A DNA stretch of 64,000 nucleotides from Chromohalobacter nigrandesensis (GCF_023061285.1 NZ_JAKGAM010000006.1:62001-126000); one strand, 5' to 3'; positions 38,090 to 48,809 are shown, counted from the stretch's first letter. The notes: generated by a model from the sequence alone, not told the origin. A program made the numbers and translations.

Positions 38090-38788
38090 ATGGCTCGTCG
38101 CCCTGCCCAGCAAGGCAAAAACAATTCTCGCGCCACGTCACGCGGCGCCACCAGCCGCAAACGCCAGTCCAAGTCATCGCGGCCGGGGCTCCCGGGATGG
38201 CTATGGGGCGTGGTCGGCTTGATCGCTGGCTTCGCGCTCGCCCAATATTTCCAGCAATCGGCCCCGGAGCCGGTCGCCACGGTAATGCCCAAGCCCTCCA
38301 ATAGCGCCTCATCCGGCAATGACTCGACGGGCAGTACAGGCGGCGGCGCCTCATCGGGCGGTGCACCCGACGAGGCCGCCTCCGAGTCGCGCATGCCGAC
38401 CTTCGAGTTCTATACCTTGCTACCGGAATCGGAGGTCATCGCACCCAAGGTGGATAACACCACAGCGGCGCCCAGTAGCAGCGGCGAGAGATCGGCAGAC
38501 ACGAGCGACGACCGTGCTGACGAGGTGATGGCCAACCCTTCAGCCGATGGGCTCAAGTACATGCTGCAGGCGGCTTCGTTTCGCAAGGTCGCCGATGCCA
38601 AGCGTCTCGCGAGCCGGCTTCAGGACCTGGGGCTGATCGCCAAGATCACCGAAGTGCAAACCTCCAACGACGAAACCTGGCATCGCGTGCAGGTCGGCCC
38701 TTACCAAGACACGAATGAGTTGACGCGCGCCCAGGACCTGATGGTGACGCAAGGCATCGAGCCATTGCTGATCAAGTTACAGAACTGA
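38090..38788 (+). CDS. SPOR-domain membrane protein (FtsN-like)
   Basis: A 232-residue bitopic protein: a basic cytoplasmic tail (residues 1-32), one membrane helix (about 33-52, LPGWLWGVVGLIAGFALAQ), a low-complexity Ser/Gly/Pro linker, and a C-terminal SPOR domain (about 155-230, LQAASFRKVADAKRLASRL then VQVGPYQD). SPOR domains bind denuded septal glycan, which suggests a division-site role like FtsN. It starts 2 nt after argS, with its Shine-Dalgarno GAGGAG inside argS, and precedes hslVU, as in Pseudomonas. Confidence 0.9.
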   Translation: MARRPAQQGKNNSRATSRGATSRKRQSKSSRPGLPGWLWGVVGLIAGFALAQYFQQSAPEPVATVMPKPSNSASSGNDSTGSTGGGASSGGAPDEAASESRMPTFEFYTLLPESEVIAPKVDNTTAAPSSSGERSADTSDDRADEVMANPSADGLKYMLQAASFRKVADAKRLASRLQDLGLIAKITEVQTSNDETWHRVQVGPYQDTNELTRAQDLMVTQGIEPLLIKLQN

Positions 38789-38804
38789 AGGGGCGCCCGG
38801 GCGG

Positions 38805-38832
38805 CTTGATTTACCCGCTTGCCGCCCGCATT
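38805..38832 (+). promoter_or_regulatory. Candidate heat-shock (sigma-32) promoter of hslVU
   Basis: CTTGAT, a 14-bp spacer and CCCGCATT resemble the sigma-32 consensus CTTGAAA-N13/15-CCCCATNT. The same bases can form a GGGCGGC/GCCGCCC hairpin, so this could instead be part of a terminator. Confidence 0.3.
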
Positions 38833-38938
38833 ACCGTGATCATCGGCATTCGTCGCACCGTTTTATCGCCTGAGGTGCCAAGGGTACCTCGGCAATCAAG
38901 TCATCGGGTGTCCGACACCCCACAAGGAGTTCCCATCC

Positions 38939-39457
38939 ATGACCACGATCGTATCCGTACGTCGCGGCGAACATGTCGCCCTTGCCGGCGATGGTCAGGT
39001 TTCGCTCGGCAACACGGTAATGAAGGGCAACGCCAGCAAGGTACGCCGCATTCATCATGGCAAGGTACTGGCCGGTTTCGCCGGTGGCACGGCCGACGCC
39101 TTCACGCTGTTCGAGCGCTTCGAGGCCCAACTGGATAAGTACCAAGGGCACCTGGTCAAGGCCGCCGTCGAGCTTTCCAAGGAATGGCGCACCGACCGCG
39201 CCTTGCGCCGCCTGGAAGCGATGCTCGCCGTGGCCGACAAGAACGCCTCGCTGATCCTTACCGGTAACGGCGATGTCGTCGAACCCGAACGCGGCATCAT
39301 CGCTATCGGCTCCGGCGGCCACTACGCCCAGGCCTCCGCACGCGCCTTGCTCGAGAACACCGAGCTCGATGCGCGCGCCATCACCGAGAAGTCGCTCGAG
39401 ATCGCCGGCGATATCTGCGTCTTCACCAATCAAAACATTACCCTCGAGGAGCTGTGA
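38939..39457 (+). CDS. hslV: ATP-dependent protease subunit HslV
   Basis: A 172-residue proteasome-like peptidase. After Met removal the N-terminal catalytic Thr is exposed (M-TTIVSVRR). [16 protein letters not shown] and the helix region [15 protein letters not shown] are conserved. It forms a double hexamer capped by HslU, whose gene follows after 38 nt. AAGGAG precedes the start. Confidence 0.98.
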   Translation: MTTIVSVRRGEHVALAGDGQVSLGNTVMKGNASKVRRIHHGKVLAGFAGGTADAFTLFERFEAQLDKYQGHLVKAAVELSKEWRTDRALRRLEAMLAVADKNASLILTGNGDVVEPERGIIAIGSGGHYAQASARALLENTELDARAITEKSLEIAGDICVFTNQNITLEEL

Positions 39458-39495
39458 GCCACACTCACCGCTCCCGGGCAGCATAGGGCTCCGTC

Positions 39496-40821
39496 ATGAC
39501 ACAGATGACTCCCCGCGAGATCGTCCACGCACTGGATCAGTACATCATCGGCCAGCAGGAAGCCAAGCGCTCGGTGGCCATCGCCCTGCGCAACCGCTGG
39601 CGCCGCATGCAGCTCGACGACAGCCTGCGCGGCGAGGTGGTGCCCAAGAACATCCTGATGATCGGTCCAACCGGGGTCGGCAAGACCGAGATCGCCCGGC
39701 GTCTCGCCAAGCTGGCCGGGGCGCCGTTCATCAAGATCGAGGCGACCAAGTTCACCGAAGTGGGCTATGTCGGCCGTGACGTCGAGTCGATCGTCCGCGA
39801 CCTGGTCGAGATGGCCATGAAGATGGTCCGCGAGCAGGCCAAGGAAGAAGTCGCCCACAAGGCAGAAGACGCTACCGAGGAGCGCATTCTCGACGCGCTT
39901 CTGCCCCGACCGCGCGGCAGCGAGTACGACCATGCCCACGACGATTCCTCGACGCGCCAGACCTTCCGCAAGAAGCTGCGTGAAGGCCAGCTCGACGACA
40001 AGGAGATCGACATTGAGGTCACGCCGCAGGGGGGCAACTTCGATATCTCCGCGCCGCCGGGCATGGAGGAAATGACCAGCCAGCTGCAAAGCATGTTCTC
40101 CAACATGGGCAAGCAGAAGTCGGAATCGCGCCGCGTGACCGTCGAGGAAGCCCGGCGCCTGCTGCACGACGAAGAAGCCGCCAAGCTGGTCAACGAGGAA
40201 CAGATCAAGAACCGCGCCATCGAGGCGGTGGAGCAGAACGGCATCGTCTTCCTCGACGAGATCGACAAGGTCGCCAAGCGCGGTGACTCGGGCAGCGGTG
40301 GCGATGTCTCCCGCGAAGGCGTGCAGCGCGACCTGCTGCCACTGATCGAGGGGTCGACGGTGTCCACCAAGCACGGCATGGTCAACACTGACCATATCCT
40401 GTTCATCGCCTCGGGGGCGTTCCACCTCTCCAAGCCATCGGACCTGATCCCCGAGTTGCAAGGGCGTCTGCCGATCCGTGTCGAGCTGCAAGCGCTGACG
40501 CCGGATGACTTCAAGCGCATCCTCACCGAGCCGTCCGCCGCACTGACCCGACAATACGAGGCGCTGCTGGCCACCGATGGCCTGGAGGTGAACTTCACCG
40601 ATGAAGGCATCACGCGCATCGCCGAGATCGCCTGGCAGGTCAACGAAGGCACCGAGAACATCGGCGCACGTCGCCTGCACACGGTGATGGAACGCCTGCT
40701 CGAGGAGCCATCCTTCCAGGGAGGCGACATGGCCAGCCCGCTGACCATCGACGCCGCCTATGTCGACGAGCAACTCGGCGAACTGGCTACCGACGAAGAC
40801 CTGTCGCGGTATATTCTTTAA
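39496..40821 (+). CDS. hslU: HslU ATPase subunit
   Basis: A 441-residue AAA+ unfoldase for HslV. Walker [16 protein letters not shown] is near residue 57, the pore motif region GYVGRDV near 90, an I-domain insertion at about 110-240, Walker [11 protein letters not shown] near 252, and a C-terminal tail ending SRYIL, the segment that inserts into HslV. Confidence 0.98.
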   Translation: MTQMTPREIVHALDQYIIGQQEAKRSVAIALRNRWRRMQLDDSLRGEVVPKNILMIGPTGVGKTEIARRLAKLAGAPFIKIEATKFTEVGYVGRDVESIVRDLVEMAMKMVREQAKEEVAHKAEDATEERILDALLPRPRGSEYDHAHDDSSTRQTFRKKLREGQLDDKEIDIEVTPQGGNFDISAPPGMEEMTSQLQSMFSNMGKQKSESRRVTVEEARRLLHDEEAAKLVNEEQIKNRAIEAVEQNGIVFLDEIDKVAKRGDSGSGGDVSREGVQRDLLPLIEGSTVSTKHGMVNTDHILFIASGAFHLSKPSDLIPELQGRLPIRVELQALTPDDFKRILTEPSAALTRQYEALLATDGLEVNFTDEGITRIAEIAWQVNEGTENIGARRLHTVMERLLEEPSFQGGDMASPLTIDAAYVDEQLGELATDEDLSRYIL

Positions 40822-40852
40822 GCCACGCGCTACGGGCTTCGGGCGACGAACC

Positions 40853-40901
40853 GCTCGAAGCTCGAAGCTCGAAGCTCGAAGCTCGAAGCTCGAAGCTCGA
40901 A
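40853..40901. repeat. Tandem heptad repeat, 7 copies of GCTCGAA
   Basis: Seven perfect 7-bp units after hslU. On the other strand the unit is TTCGAGC, so it belongs to the same GCTTCG-type family as the array at 15064. It is followed by the 31-bp hairpin element at 40947. Confidence 0.95.
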
Positions 40902-40946
40902 AATCAGCATGTCGCTCCCGACGCTCGAGTTAAGGCTTTTCCTTCA

Positions 40947-40977
40947 AGCTTCCAGCCGCGAAGCGGCGCTCTTCCAG
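40947..40977. repeat. Dispersed 31-bp element, copy A
   Basis: Carries GCCGC-GAA-GCGGC flanked by CTTCCAG on both sides. A copy with 2 mismatches in 31 bp lies at 48856, and both copies follow GCTCGAA heptads in a gene's 3' flank. REP-like. Confidence 0.75.
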
Positions 40978-41000
40978 CGTCAAGCTCACCGGAGGTATTT

Positions 41001-41384
41001 ATGTCCTCTCCCATTCCCACGCGCATCCACTACCATCAGCAGGCTCGCGAGCTCGAACTCGGCTATGCCGATGGCACGTCCTACCGTCTGCCGGCGGAAC
41101 TGTTGCGCGTGTTCTCGCCTTCCGCCGAGGTTCGCGGCCACGGCCCGGACACCGCCGTCCTGCAGGTTGGCAAGAAGGATGTCGGCCTCAAGAACATTAC
41201 CCAGGCCGGGCGTTACGCGCTCAAGCTGCACTTCGACGACGGCCATGACAGCGGCCTGTACAGTTGGGACTATCTCTATGCAATGGCCTGCCATCAAGAG
41301 CAGTGGTGGGCCGATTACCTCCGCCGCCTCGAGGAGGCCGGCGCCTCGCGCGAGCCTTCCACCATCACCATCAAGGAGTTATAA
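41001..41384 (+). CDS. DUF971 (gamma-butyrobetaine hydroxylase-like N-terminal) protein
   Basis: A 127-residue protein consisting of a DUF971 domain only. Features: LELGYADGTSYRLPAELLRVFSPSAEVRGHG (about 18-48), VGLKNITQAGRYALKLHFDDGHDSGLYSWDYLY (about 61-95). The family is small and linked by some to iron-sulfur or ubiquinone-related genes; the role is not established. GGAGG precedes the start. It lies 100 bp upstream of ubiE, as in Pseudomonas. Confidence 0.88.
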   Translation: MSSPIPTRIHYHQQARELELGYADGTSYRLPAELLRVFSPSAEVRGHGPDTAVLQVGKKDVGLKNITQAGRYALKLHFDDGHDSGLYSWDYLYAMACHQEQWWADYLRRLEEAGASREPSTITIKEL

Positions 41385-41483
41385 GACATCCCCGGCGTGG
41401 CGACAAACGCCAGGGGCGACGTTACAATGCAGCCCCACTTCCACGCACCGCGCGGGCACTCCACGCCTGCCCAAGGAAAGGTC

Positions 41484-42230
41484 ATGGACAAGCGCACGAC
41501 CCACTTCGGTTATCAGGAAGTTCCGGTCGAGGAGAAAGCTGACCGGGTAGCGCAAGTTTTCCATTCGGTCGCCGCCCGCTATGATGTCATGAACGATCTC
41601 ATGTCGTTCGGCGTACATCGCCTCTGGAAACGCCTGACCCTCGAGCGCGCCGGTGTCCGTCCCGGCCATCACGTGCTCGACATCGCCGGCGGCACCGGCG
41701 ACCTGGCGCTCAAGTTCTCGCGCCTGGTCGGTCCTCACGGGCGCGTGGTCCTCGCCGACATCAACGCCTCGATGCTGCGTGTGGGCCGCGACAAGCTGCT
41801 CGACAATGGCGTCGGCGACAACGTCGAATACGTGCAGGCCAATGCCGAAGCGCTGCCCTTCGCCGACAACAGCTTTGACTGCATCACCATCGCCTTCGGC
41901 CTGCGCAACGTCACCGACAAGGAGGCCGCGCTGCGCTCCATGGCACGCGTGCTCAAGCCTGGCGGCCGCCTGCTGGTCCTGGAATTTTCCAAGCCGGCGA
42001 GCGCCGCGCTGTCGCGCCTCTATGATGAATATTCCTTCCGCGTCTTGCCGCGCATGGGCGAATGGGTCGCCCAGGACGGCGAGAGTTATCGCTACCTGGC
42101 CGAATCGATACGCATGCATCCCGACCAGGAAACTCTCAAGGCGATGATGGAAGACGCCGGGCTCGAACGTGTCGAGTACACCAACATGACCGGGGGCGTC
42201 GTCGCCCTGCACCGTGGCATCAAACTATGA
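41484..42230 (+). CDS. ubiE: Ubiquinone/menaquinone C-methyltransferase UbiE
   Basis: A 248-residue SAM-dependent methyltransferase acting on the 2-methoxy (UQ) or demethylmenaquinone ring. It starts [17 protein letters not shown] motif I is [13 protein letters not shown] near residue 65; the signature [18 protein letters not shown] and the [13 protein letters not shown] region are present. The Shine-Dalgarno AAGGAAAGG fixes this ATG over an ORF 29 codons longer. It leads the ubiE-ubiJ-ubiB set. Confidence 0.97.
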   Translation: MDKRTTHFGYQEVPVEEKADRVAQVFHSVAARYDVMNDLMSFGVHRLWKRLTLERAGVRPGHHVLDIAGGTGDLALKFSRLVGPHGRVVLADINASMLRVGRDKLLDNGVGDNVEYVQANAEALPFADNSFDCITIAFGLRNVTDKEAALRSMARVLKPGGRLLVLEFSKPASAALSRLYDEYSFRVLPRMGEWVAQDGESYRYLAESIRMHPDQETLKAMMEDAGLERVEYTNMTGGVVALHRGIKL

Positions 42231-42237
42231 GGCCGTC

Positions 42238-42888
42238 ATGCCGGTGATGTTCACTACCCTGCTGACCAGCGCGGAAACGCTGATCAACGGTCTTCTCGCG
42301 CACGATCCCGCCTCGCCCTCGCGATTGGCACAGCTTGCCGGACAGCGCATATCGCTGCGCCTGGAACGCCCTGCGCTGGCAGCGCTGGTGCATTTCGATA
42401 CCCACGGCATCACCCTGCTCGCCCAGCACGACCCCGACGAGGCCGATAGCGATGTGGTCGTCGAGCTCGATGTCGAGACCCTAGGCGCGCTGCTTAGTGG
42501 CGAACGCGTCGAAGCATTGATGTTCGCCGGACGGCTATCGGTGCGCGGGCGTACCCATGTGCTGGAACGCGCCAGTCAGTTGCTCAGCGATCTGGAGATC
42601 GACTGGGAAGCCGAACTGGCACACTGGCTCGGCGATATGCCCGCGCATAGTCTGTCGCAAGGCTTGCGACGCCTGAATCGCTTCGGCCTGCGCACGCGCG
42701 GCGAGTTGCAACGCGACGTGCATGAATACCTCACCGAGGAAGCACGGCTACTGCCCAGCCGCACGCAATGGGAGATCGCCCGCGAGCATTTGACGCAACT
42801 GGGCCTGGCCACCGATCGACTCGAAGCACGCCTGGATCGACTGGTACGCGAGATCGAACGTCGCCGACAGGAGGAGCACACGTCGTGA
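42238..42888 (+). CDS. ubiJ: Ubiquinone biosynthesis accessory factor UbiJ
   Basis: A 216-residue SCP2-domain protein. UbiJ binds lipid and, with UbiK, organises the soluble UQ-biosynthesis complex. The N-terminal SCP2 fold spans about 10-110 and a C-terminal coiled coil about 170-215 ([15 protein letters not shown]). The start ATG has GAGG from the ubiE stop region upstream. Its stop overlaps the ubiB GTG start (GTGA). Confidence 0.9.
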   Translation: MPVMFTTLLTSAETLINGLLAHDPASPSRLAQLAGQRISLRLERPALAALVHFDTHGITLLAQHDPDEADSDVVVELDVETLGALLSGERVEALMFAGRLSVRGRTHVLERASQLLSDLEIDWEAELAHWLGDMPAHSLSQGLRRLNRFGLRTRGELQRDVHEYLTEEARLLPSRTQWEIAREHLTQLGLATDRLEARLDRLVREIERRRQEEHTS

Positions 42889-44507
42889 ATTTGCGGCTGT
42901 TTCGTATCGCCTGGGTGATCGCGCGTTTCCGCCTCGACACCCTGATCCCCGTAGATCGCCTCCCAGGCATACTGCGCCTGGCGATGAAATTCTCGCCACT
43001 ACGCTTGCTACCTACCGGCCCGCACACTCGGGGCAAGCGCCTACGCCTGGCGCTCGAAGATCTGGGCCCGATCTTCGTCAAGTTCGGCCAGATGCTCTCC
43101 ACCCGCCGTGACCTGCTGCCGCCGGACATCGCCGACGAACTCAAGCGCCTCCAGGATCAGGTACTGCCGTTTCCCGGCGAGCAGGCCCGCGCGCTGGTAG
43201 AAGAAGAACTCGGTATGGACATCGATGCTGCCTTCGCCGACTTCACCCGCGAGCCGCTCGCCTCGGCTTCCATCGCTCAGGTCCATGGCGCACGCCTGCA
43301 CAGCGGCGAAGACGTAGTGGTCAAGATCATCCGCCCCAACATCGATGGCGTGATGCGCAAGGACATCGGCCTGCTGTATACCTTTGCGCGCCTGCTCAAG
43401 CGGGTTCCCGAAGCCAAGCGGCTACGCCCCGTCGAGGTCGTTGCCGACTACGAGTCCACGCTGTTCGATGAACTGGATCTGCACAAGGAAGCGGCCAACA
43501 CTTCGCAGCTCAAGCGTAACTTCCGCGATTCGCCGCTACTTTACGTGCCGGCGATCCACTGGCCGCTGACACGCAAGCAGGTGATGGTCCAGGAGCGTAT
43601 CCACGGCATTCCGGTAGCCGACATGGACGCCTTGCAAGCGGCCGGCATCGACTTGCGCCGACTCGCCGAGCGCGGAGTGGAGATCTTCTTCACCCAGGTG
43701 TTTCGCGACAATTTCTTCCATGCCGACATGCACCCCGGCAATATCTTCGTGTCCGCCGACAATCCGCATGACCCGCAGTACATCGCCATCGACTGCGGGA
43801 TCGTCGGCAGCCTGACCCGCGAGGATCAGGATTACCTGGCCCGCAACCTGCTCGCCTTCTTCCGCCAGGACTACTACGAAGTCGCCGTATTGCACATCGA
43901 ATCGGGCTGGGTCGGCGAGGACACGCGCGCCAACGAGTTCGCCGCGGCCATTCGTGCGGTTTGCGAGCCGATTCTCGAGAAGCCGCTCAAGGACATTTCC
44001 TTCGGCCAGGTGCTGTTGGGACTGTTCCAGACCGCGCGGCGCTTCAACATGGAAGTCCAACCACAACTGGTGCTGTTGCAGAAAACGCTACTCAACATCG
44101 AAGGGCTCGGTCGCCAGCTTTACCCAGACCTGGACTTGTGGAGCACCGCCAAGCCTTACCTGGAACAGTGGATGAAAGAACGTGCCGGGCCTCGCGGCTT
44201 CTGGGATGCCTTGACCAAGCACGCACCCGAACTCTCGCGCCAGTTGCCCGAGCTGCCAGTGCTGGCCCACCAGGCTCTCGCCCGCAGCGAAGACAGCCAC
44301 CGCCAGCAGCGCCAGCAAACCGAGGCGCTCAATGCCTTGCAGCGGCGTTGGCACGGTGCCGGAACGCGCGCGCGGCGACTGCGCCTCGGCGCCTTGCTGA
44401 TCGCTGTGGCGCTGGCTTGGCAACCACTCTGGGAATGGGCGCACACCCAACCCTGGCCGGTGCTGGCCGCCGCTACACTGGGGCTGGCACTCATCGCTTG
44501 GCGTTGA
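42885..44507 (+). CDS. ubiB: Ubiquinone biosynthesis protein UbiB (atypical kinase/ATPase)
   Basis: A 540-residue membrane-bound ABC1/ADCK-family protein needed for UQ biosynthesis. The UbiB KxGQ motif ([10 protein letters not shown] near residue 65), the Ala-rich nucleotide loop [11 protein letters not shown] and the metal-binding [17 protein letters not shown] are present; two membrane helices lie at the C terminus (about 500-538). The start is GTG, overlapping the ubiJ stop, with AGGAGG 10 nt upstream; longer ORFs in this frame would run inside ubiJ. Confidence 0.95.
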   Translation: MNLRLFRIAWVIARFRLDTLIPVDRLPGILRLAMKFSPLRLLPTGPHTRGKRLRLALEDLGPIFVKFGQMLSTRRDLLPPDIADELKRLQDQVLPFPGEQARALVEEELGMDIDAAFADFTREPLASASIAQVHGARLHSGEDVVVKIIRPNIDGVMRKDIGLLYTFARLLKRVPEAKRLRPVEVVADYESTLFDELDLHKEAANTSQLKRNFRDSPLLYVPAIHWPLTRKQVMVQERIHGIPVADMDALQAAGIDLRRLAERGVEIFFTQVFRDNFFHADMHPGNIFVSADNPHDPQYIAIDCGIVGSLTREDQDYLARNLLAFFRQDYYEVAVLHIESGWVGEDTRANEFAAAIRAVCEPILEKPLKDISFGQVLLGLFQTARRFNMEVQPQLVLLQKTLLNIEGLGRQLYPDLDLWSTAKPYLEQWMKERAGPRGFWDALTKHAPELSRQLPELPVLAHQALARSEDSHRQQRQQTEALNALQRRWHGAGTRARRLRLGALLIAVALAWQPLWEWAHTQPWPVLAAATLGLALIAWR

Positions 44508-44578
44508 CGCCGCTGCTAGCGCACGATGTTGCTGCTATCATCCACTCACTACCCTATTTGTCTCGGGACCGTCACATC

Positions 44579-44917
44579 ATGAATGATACGCTTGCCCAGC
44601 TATCGGACGTCCTGGCCACACGCCGCCATGCCGACCCCGACAGCTCATACGTTGCCAAGCTCCACGCCAAGGGTCTCAACAAGATCCTGGAGAAAGTCGG
44701 TGAGGAAACCACCGAGACCCTTCTCGCCGCCAAGGACGCCGAACACGGTAACGACGAAACGCGTCAGGCATTGGTCGCCGAAACCGCCGACCTGTGGTTT
44801 CATAGCCTGGTGATGCTCTCGCATCTGGACATCGACCATCAGGCGGTGCTGGATGAACTGGCCCGGCGCTTCGGAACGTCCGGCCTGGAAGAGAAAGCGT
44901 CACGCCCATCACGCTAA
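44579..44917 (+). CDS. hisE: Phosphoribosyl-ATP pyrophosphatase
   Basis: A 112-residue MazG-fold enzyme hydrolysing phosphoribosyl-ATP to phosphoribosyl-AMP in histidine synthesis. The helix-bundle motif [17 protein letters not shown] (about 39-55) and [13 protein letters not shown] (68-80) carry the metal-binding acidic residues. The next enzyme gene, hisI, usually sits just upstream, but here hisE follows ubiB directly. Confidence 0.95.
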   Translation: MNDTLAQLSDVLATRRHADPDSSYVAKLHAKGLNKILEKVGEETTETLLAAKDAEHGNDETRQALVAETADLWFHSLVMLSHLDIDHQAVLDELARRFGTSGLEEKASRPSR

Positions 44918-44954
44918 TCGGCCCGGTCGTCTTCGGGCATCAAGGAGATCTTCC

Positions 44955-45230
44955 ATGTTAGGTGGAATCAGTATCTGGCAGCTGCTGATCGTTCTCGGCA
45001 TCGTCATCCTGATCTTCGGCACCAAGAAGCTGCGCAATCTGGGCAGCGATCTCGGGGGCGCCGTAAAGGGATTCAAGAGCGCCGTCGGCGAAGAGGAACA
45101 GAAAAAAGCGCACGACGACGAGGACACGACGCAGCAGCGTGTCGAGCATGAAGCGAACGACGAGACGCTCGACACCCAATCGAAAACCTCGCAATCGTCC
45201 AAGGCCGACGAAACGTCCGAGCGGAAGTAA
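44955..45230 (+). CDS. tatA: Sec-independent translocase TatA
   Basis: A 91-residue protein: N-terminal membrane helix (about 4-21), FGTKKLR hinge, amphipathic helix [16 protein letters not shown], and a polar acidic tail. It forms the variable-size pore of the Tat system. GGAG precedes the ATG. First gene of tatABC. A Tat substrate, PhoX, is encoded 2.5-5 kb away. Confidence 0.97.
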   Translation: MLGGISIWQLLIVLGIVILIFGTKKLRNLGSDLGGAVKGFKSAVGEEEQKKAHDDEDTTQQRVEHEANDETLDTQSKTSQSSKADETSERK

Positions 45231-45235
45231 CCGCC

Positions 45236-45631
45236 ATGTTCGATATGGGCTTTCTCGAACTGATGATCATCGGTGTCGTGGCCCTGTTGGTGCTAGGACC
45301 CGAGCGCCTGCCCACGGCGGCGCGCACCGTCGGCCTGTGGATCGGCAAGATCAAGCGTACGGTGTCCGGCATGCAGCGTGAGATCAACGCACAGCTGGAA
45401 GCCGAGGACCTGCGTCAGAAGCTCAATGAGCAGCAACGCAAGCTCGATGCCGGTCTGCACAAGGTTCGCGACGGGGTCGAACGCCACGCCGACGACACCG
45501 ACACGCATCACGCCGGATCACGCCGGGGGCCGACGGCGCCTAAACCGGATGATGACGCCTCAGCGACGCGTCCCGACGCCCCCCGGGACACACCCGACGC
45601 CTCGTCCGCCAAGGATTCCAACGCCCCATGA
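45236..45631 (+). CDS. tatB: Sec-independent translocase TatB
   Basis: A 131-residue TatA-like protein: N terminus [26 protein letters not shown] with membrane helix and the TatB-typical Glu8 and GPERLP motif, then an amphipathic helix and a disordered tail. It forms the TatBC receptor. It starts 5 nt after tatA; its stop overlaps the tatC start. Confidence 0.96.
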   Translation: MFDMGFLELMIIGVVALLVLGPERLPTAARTVGLWIGKIKRTVSGMQREINAQLEAEDLRQKLNEQQRKLDAGLHKVRDGVERHADDTDTHHAGSRRGPTAPKPDDDASATRPDAPRDTPDASSAKDSNAP

Positions 45632-46407
45632 GCGATACATCGCCCCGCGAACCGGAGGAGCACGCCCAGACCCCCTTGATCGAACACCTGATCGAGTTGC
45701 GTTCGCGGCTGGTCAAGGCGGTGGCGGTGATCGTGGTCATCTTCGGCGCGCTTTACGCCTTCTCCAACGATATCTACAGCTTCGTCGCCGACCCGCTGAT
45801 GGCACTCTTGCCCGAAGGCGCGCAGATGATCGCTACCGAAGTGGCCTCACCTTTTCTGGCGCCCTTCAAGCTGACGCTGTTCACGGCCTTTTTCATCGCC
45901 GTCCCCTTCGTGCTCTACCAGGCCTGGGCATTCATCGCGCCGGGCCTCTACCGGCACGAGAAGACCTTGGCATTTCCTCTGCTCGCCTCGAGCATTCTGC
46001 TGTTCTACGGCGGCGTGGCCTTCGCCTATTTCGTGGTCTTTCCCCTGTTATTCGACTTCTTCGTCCATACCGGGCCGGAGAACGTCACGGTGATGACCGA
46101 TATCAATCAGTATCTGAATTTCGTGCTCAAGCTGTTCTTCGCCTTCGGTGCGGCCTTCGAGATTCCCATCGCCACGTTCCTGCTGATCTGGACCGGCGCG
46201 ACCAGTGTCGAAAGTCTTGGCAAGAAACGCCCCTACGTGCTCGTCGGCTGCTTCGTGGTGGGTATGATGATGACGCCCCCGGACGTGGTCTCCCAGAGCC
46301 TGCTCGCCGTTCCCATGTGGCTACTTTTCGAGGTCGGCATTCTCTTCGGTCGCCTGGTACCGCGCCACCGTCACGACGCCGATGACGAGGCATCCCGAGA
46401 AGACTGA
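45628..46407 (+). CDS. tatC: Sec-independent translocase TatC
   Basis: A 259-residue six-helix membrane protein that binds the twin-arginine signal. The N-terminal [12 protein letters not shown] motif, the first periplasmic loop and [16 protein letters not shown] (TM4 region with conserved Phe/Glu) are present. The start overlaps tatB by ATGA. Confidence 0.97.
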   Translation: MSDTSPREPEEHAQTPLIEHLIELRSRLVKAVAVIVVIFGALYAFSNDIYSFVADPLMALLPEGAQMIATEVASPFLAPFKLTLFTAFFIAVPFVLYQAWAFIAPGLYRHEKTLAFPLLASSILLFYGGVAFAYFVVFPLLFDFFVHTGPENVTVMTDINQYLNFVLKLFFAFGAAFEIPIATFLLIWTGATSVESLGKKRPYVLVGCFVVGMMMTPPDVVSQSLLAVPMWLLFEVGILFGRLVPRHRHDADDEASRED

Positions 46408-46502
46408 TCTCCGACAGGCAGGCCACGCTTGGCCCGCTGTCTACGTTGGTTGGCGCGTGTCGTGCCCAGTTTCGTGCATATACTGAAGATGCCCGGTCGT
46501 CA

Positions 46503-46521
46503 CTGTCACATTCCTGTCACA
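46503..46521 (+). promoter_or_regulatory. Candidate Pho box upstream of ppk
   Basis: CTGTCACATTCCTGTCACA: two CTGTCAC direct repeats spaced exactly 11 bp, the PhoB-box layout (CTGTCATAAATCTGTCA type). It lies 56 bp before the ppk start. Confidence 0.75.
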
Positions 46522-46576
46522 GACGGGTGTCATGCTTCCGGGCCAGCGGTTGGTCACAAGCGACGACAGGGAGCTC

Positions 46577-48781
46577 ATGATGGACGACACGCGCTCTTCC
46601 GATGTCCCCCTCGGTAGCGATAATGCAGCGTCTCAGGAAGTCGGTGAGAAGCCACCACTTCGCGTCAATCGCACGCGCACGGGCATTCACGCCAAGCCCG
46701 CGCCGTTCCCCGAGGCCGAACTCGACGATCCAGCACTGTACTTCAACCGCGAACTCTCGCACCTGCAGTTCAATATCCGCGTACTCGAACAGTCCCTGGA
46801 TCCCTCGCATCCGCTGCTCAATCGGCTGATGTTCCTGCTGATCTTCTCCTCCAATCTGGACGAGTTCTTCGAGATTCGTGTGGCCGGCCTCAAGCACCAG
46901 ATCGCACTCGCCCGCGAGGAAAGCGGCGCCGACGGCATGCCACCACGCCAGGTGCTGGCCGAAATATCGCGCATCGCCCACGAGCAGGTCGAGCGACAAT
47001 ACCGCATCCTCAACGAGACCTTGATTCCCGCGCTCGAAGAACAACGCCTGCGTTTTCGCCGCCGTACCCAGTGGACCGAGGCCCAGGCCGATTGGGTACG
47101 CGAATATTTCGCCGAGGAGATCATGCCGGTGATCAGTCCCATCGGCCTCGACCCTTCACATCCTTTCCCGCGCCTGGTCAACAAGAGCTTGAACTTCATC
47201 GTCGAGCTCGAAGGCACCGATGCCTTCGGCCGTGAAGGGGGACTTGCCATCCTGCCCGCACCACGCTCGCTGCCACGCTTGATGCGCCTGCCACGTGAGC
47301 TGAGCGAGGCCGGCTATACCGAATACGTCTTCCTGTCGTCGATGATTCACGCCCATGCTCAGGAAGTATTTCCCGGCATGCAGGTACGCGGTTGCTACCA
47401 GTTCCGCCTGACCCGCAACGCCGACCTGGCCGTCGACCCCGAGGATGTCTCGGACCTGGCCTCGGCCCTGCGCGGTGAGCTGCTGGCACGACGCTACGGC
47501 AGCGGCGTACGCCTCGAGGTGGCCGATAATTGCCCCGACCGGCTGACGCACTTCCTGCTCACCCAGTTCGAACTCGAGGCGGCAGATCTGTATCGCGTCT
47601 CCGGCCCGGTCAACCTGACCCGGCTGATGTCGGTGCTCAGCGATGTCGAGCGTCCCGACTTGCTGTATCGTACCTTCACGCCGGGGTTGCCACGCCAGGT
47701 CAAAAGCGATGTCAGTCTGTTCAGCCAGATCGCCCAGAACGACATTCTGCTCCACCATCCTTTCCAGTCCTTCTCGCTGATTGAGGACTGGCTTCAGGAA
47801 GCCGCCAGCGATCCGGATGTGCTGGCGATCAAGCAGACGCTGTACCGAACCGGCGCCGACTCCCCCATCGTCAGCGCCCTGGTCGATGCCGCACGCAACG
47901 GCAAGGAAGTCACCGTCGTCATCGAGCTGCGGGCGCGTTTCGACGAGGCCGACAACCTCGCGCTGGCATCACGTCTTCAGGAAGCCGGGGCCATCGTCAT
48001 CTACGGTGTCATGGCCTACAAGACCCACGCCAAGATGCTCCACATGGTCCGCCGTGAACGCGGCACGCTGCGCTATTACGCGCACCTGGGCACCGGCAAC
48101 TATCACTCCAAGACCGCCAAGCTGTATACCGACTACAGCCTGCTCACCGCCAACGAGACACTGTGCGAAGACGTTCACAAGGTCTTCCAGCAGCTCTCGG
48201 GAATGGGCAAGCCACGTCAGATCGATACGCTGCTGCACGCGCCGTTCGTACTCCATGACCGCCTGGTATCGATGATCGATCGCGAGGCAGGCTACGCGAA
48301 AAAGGGCCACAAGGCGCAGCTGATCATCAAGTGCAATTCGTTGACCGAGCCGCAGTTGATCCGCGCGCTTTATCGCGCCTCGCGCGCTGGCGTGCAATGC
48401 GATCTGATCATTCGCGGCATGTGTTGCCTGCGACCCGGCGTCGAAGGGATTTCCGACAATATCCGGGTGCGCTCGATCATCGGTCGCTTCCTGGAACATA
48501 CTCGCGTGTTCCACTTCCACAACGGCGGCAAGCCTGAGACCTGGTGCTCCAGCGCGGACTTCATGGAACGCAACATGTTCCGCCGCGTGGAGACCTGCTT
48601 CCCGCTGCTCGACAAGAAGCTCGCCCAACGCGTGCGCAAGGATCTGGCCACTTACCTCGTGGACAACTGCCAGAGCTGGGAGCTGCAGACCGACGGCCGC
48701 TACCGCCTCCTCGAGGCCGGCGACGCCGAACCGATCAGCGCCCAGGAAACCTTGCTCTACGCCTACGCCGTCAAACCCTGA
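46577..48781 (+). CDS. ppk1: Polyphosphate kinase 1
   Basis: A 734-residue enzyme polymerising ATP gamma-phosphate into polyphosphate. It has the N-terminal domain (LYFNRELSHLQFN), a head domain, and two PLD-like catalytic domains with the two histidines: one in YYAHLGTGNYH, the autophosphorylated site, and one in VFHFHNGGKPETW. The reading frame opens 15 codons earlier, but ATG ATG after GGGAG is the best start. An apparent Pho box lies upstream. Pseudomonas places ppx adjacent; here ppx is 9.5 kb away. Confidence 0.97.
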   Translation: MMDDTRSSDVPLGSDNAASQEVGEKPPLRVNRTRTGIHAKPAPFPEAELDDPALYFNRELSHLQFNIRVLEQSLDPSHPLLNRLMFLLIFSSNLDEFFEIRVAGLKHQIALAREESGADGMPPRQVLAEISRIAHEQVERQYRILNETLIPALEEQRLRFRRRTQWTEAQADWVREYFAEEIMPVISPIGLDPSHPFPRLVNKSLNFIVELEGTDAFGREGGLAILPAPRSLPRLMRLPRELSEAGYTEYVFLSSMIHAHAQEVFPGMQVRGCYQFRLTRNADLAVDPEDVSDLASALRGELLARRYGSGVRLEVADNCPDRLTHFLLTQFELEAADLYRVSGPVNLTRLMSVLSDVERPDLLYRTFTPGLPRQVKSDVSLFSQIAQNDILLHHPFQSFSLIEDWLQEAASDPDVLAIKQTLYRTGADSPIVSALVDAARNGKEVTVVIELRARFDEADNLALASRLQEAGAIVIYGVMAYKTHAKMLHMVRRERGTLRYYAHLGTGNYHSKTAKLYTDYSLLTANETLCEDVHKVFQQLSGMGKPRQIDTLLHAPFVLHDRLVSMIDREAGYAKKGHKAQLIIKCNSLTEPQLIRALYRASRAGVQCDLIIRGMCCLRPGVEGISDNIRVRSIIGRFLEHTRVFHFHNGGKPETWCSSADFMERNMFRRVETCFPLLDKKLAQRVRKDLATYLVDNCQSWELQTDGRYRLLEAGDAEPISAQETLLYAYAVKP

Positions 48782-48782
48782 G

Positions 48783-48796
48783 CTCGAAGCTCGAAG
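48783..48796. repeat. Short GCTCGAA heptad tract
   Basis: Two copies of GCTCGAA right after the ppk stop; the same family as at 40853. Confidence 0.6.
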
Positions 48797-48809
48797 ACAG
48801 CCTGAACCA

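Noticed and set aside
43961..44917. 318-codon ORF ending with hisE
   Set aside because: Its first two thirds lie inside ubiB in another frame; only the last 112 codons are hisE.
46411..46441. Imperfect hairpin after tatC as tatABC terminator
   Set aside because: Stem is interrupted and no U-tract follows; too weak to call.
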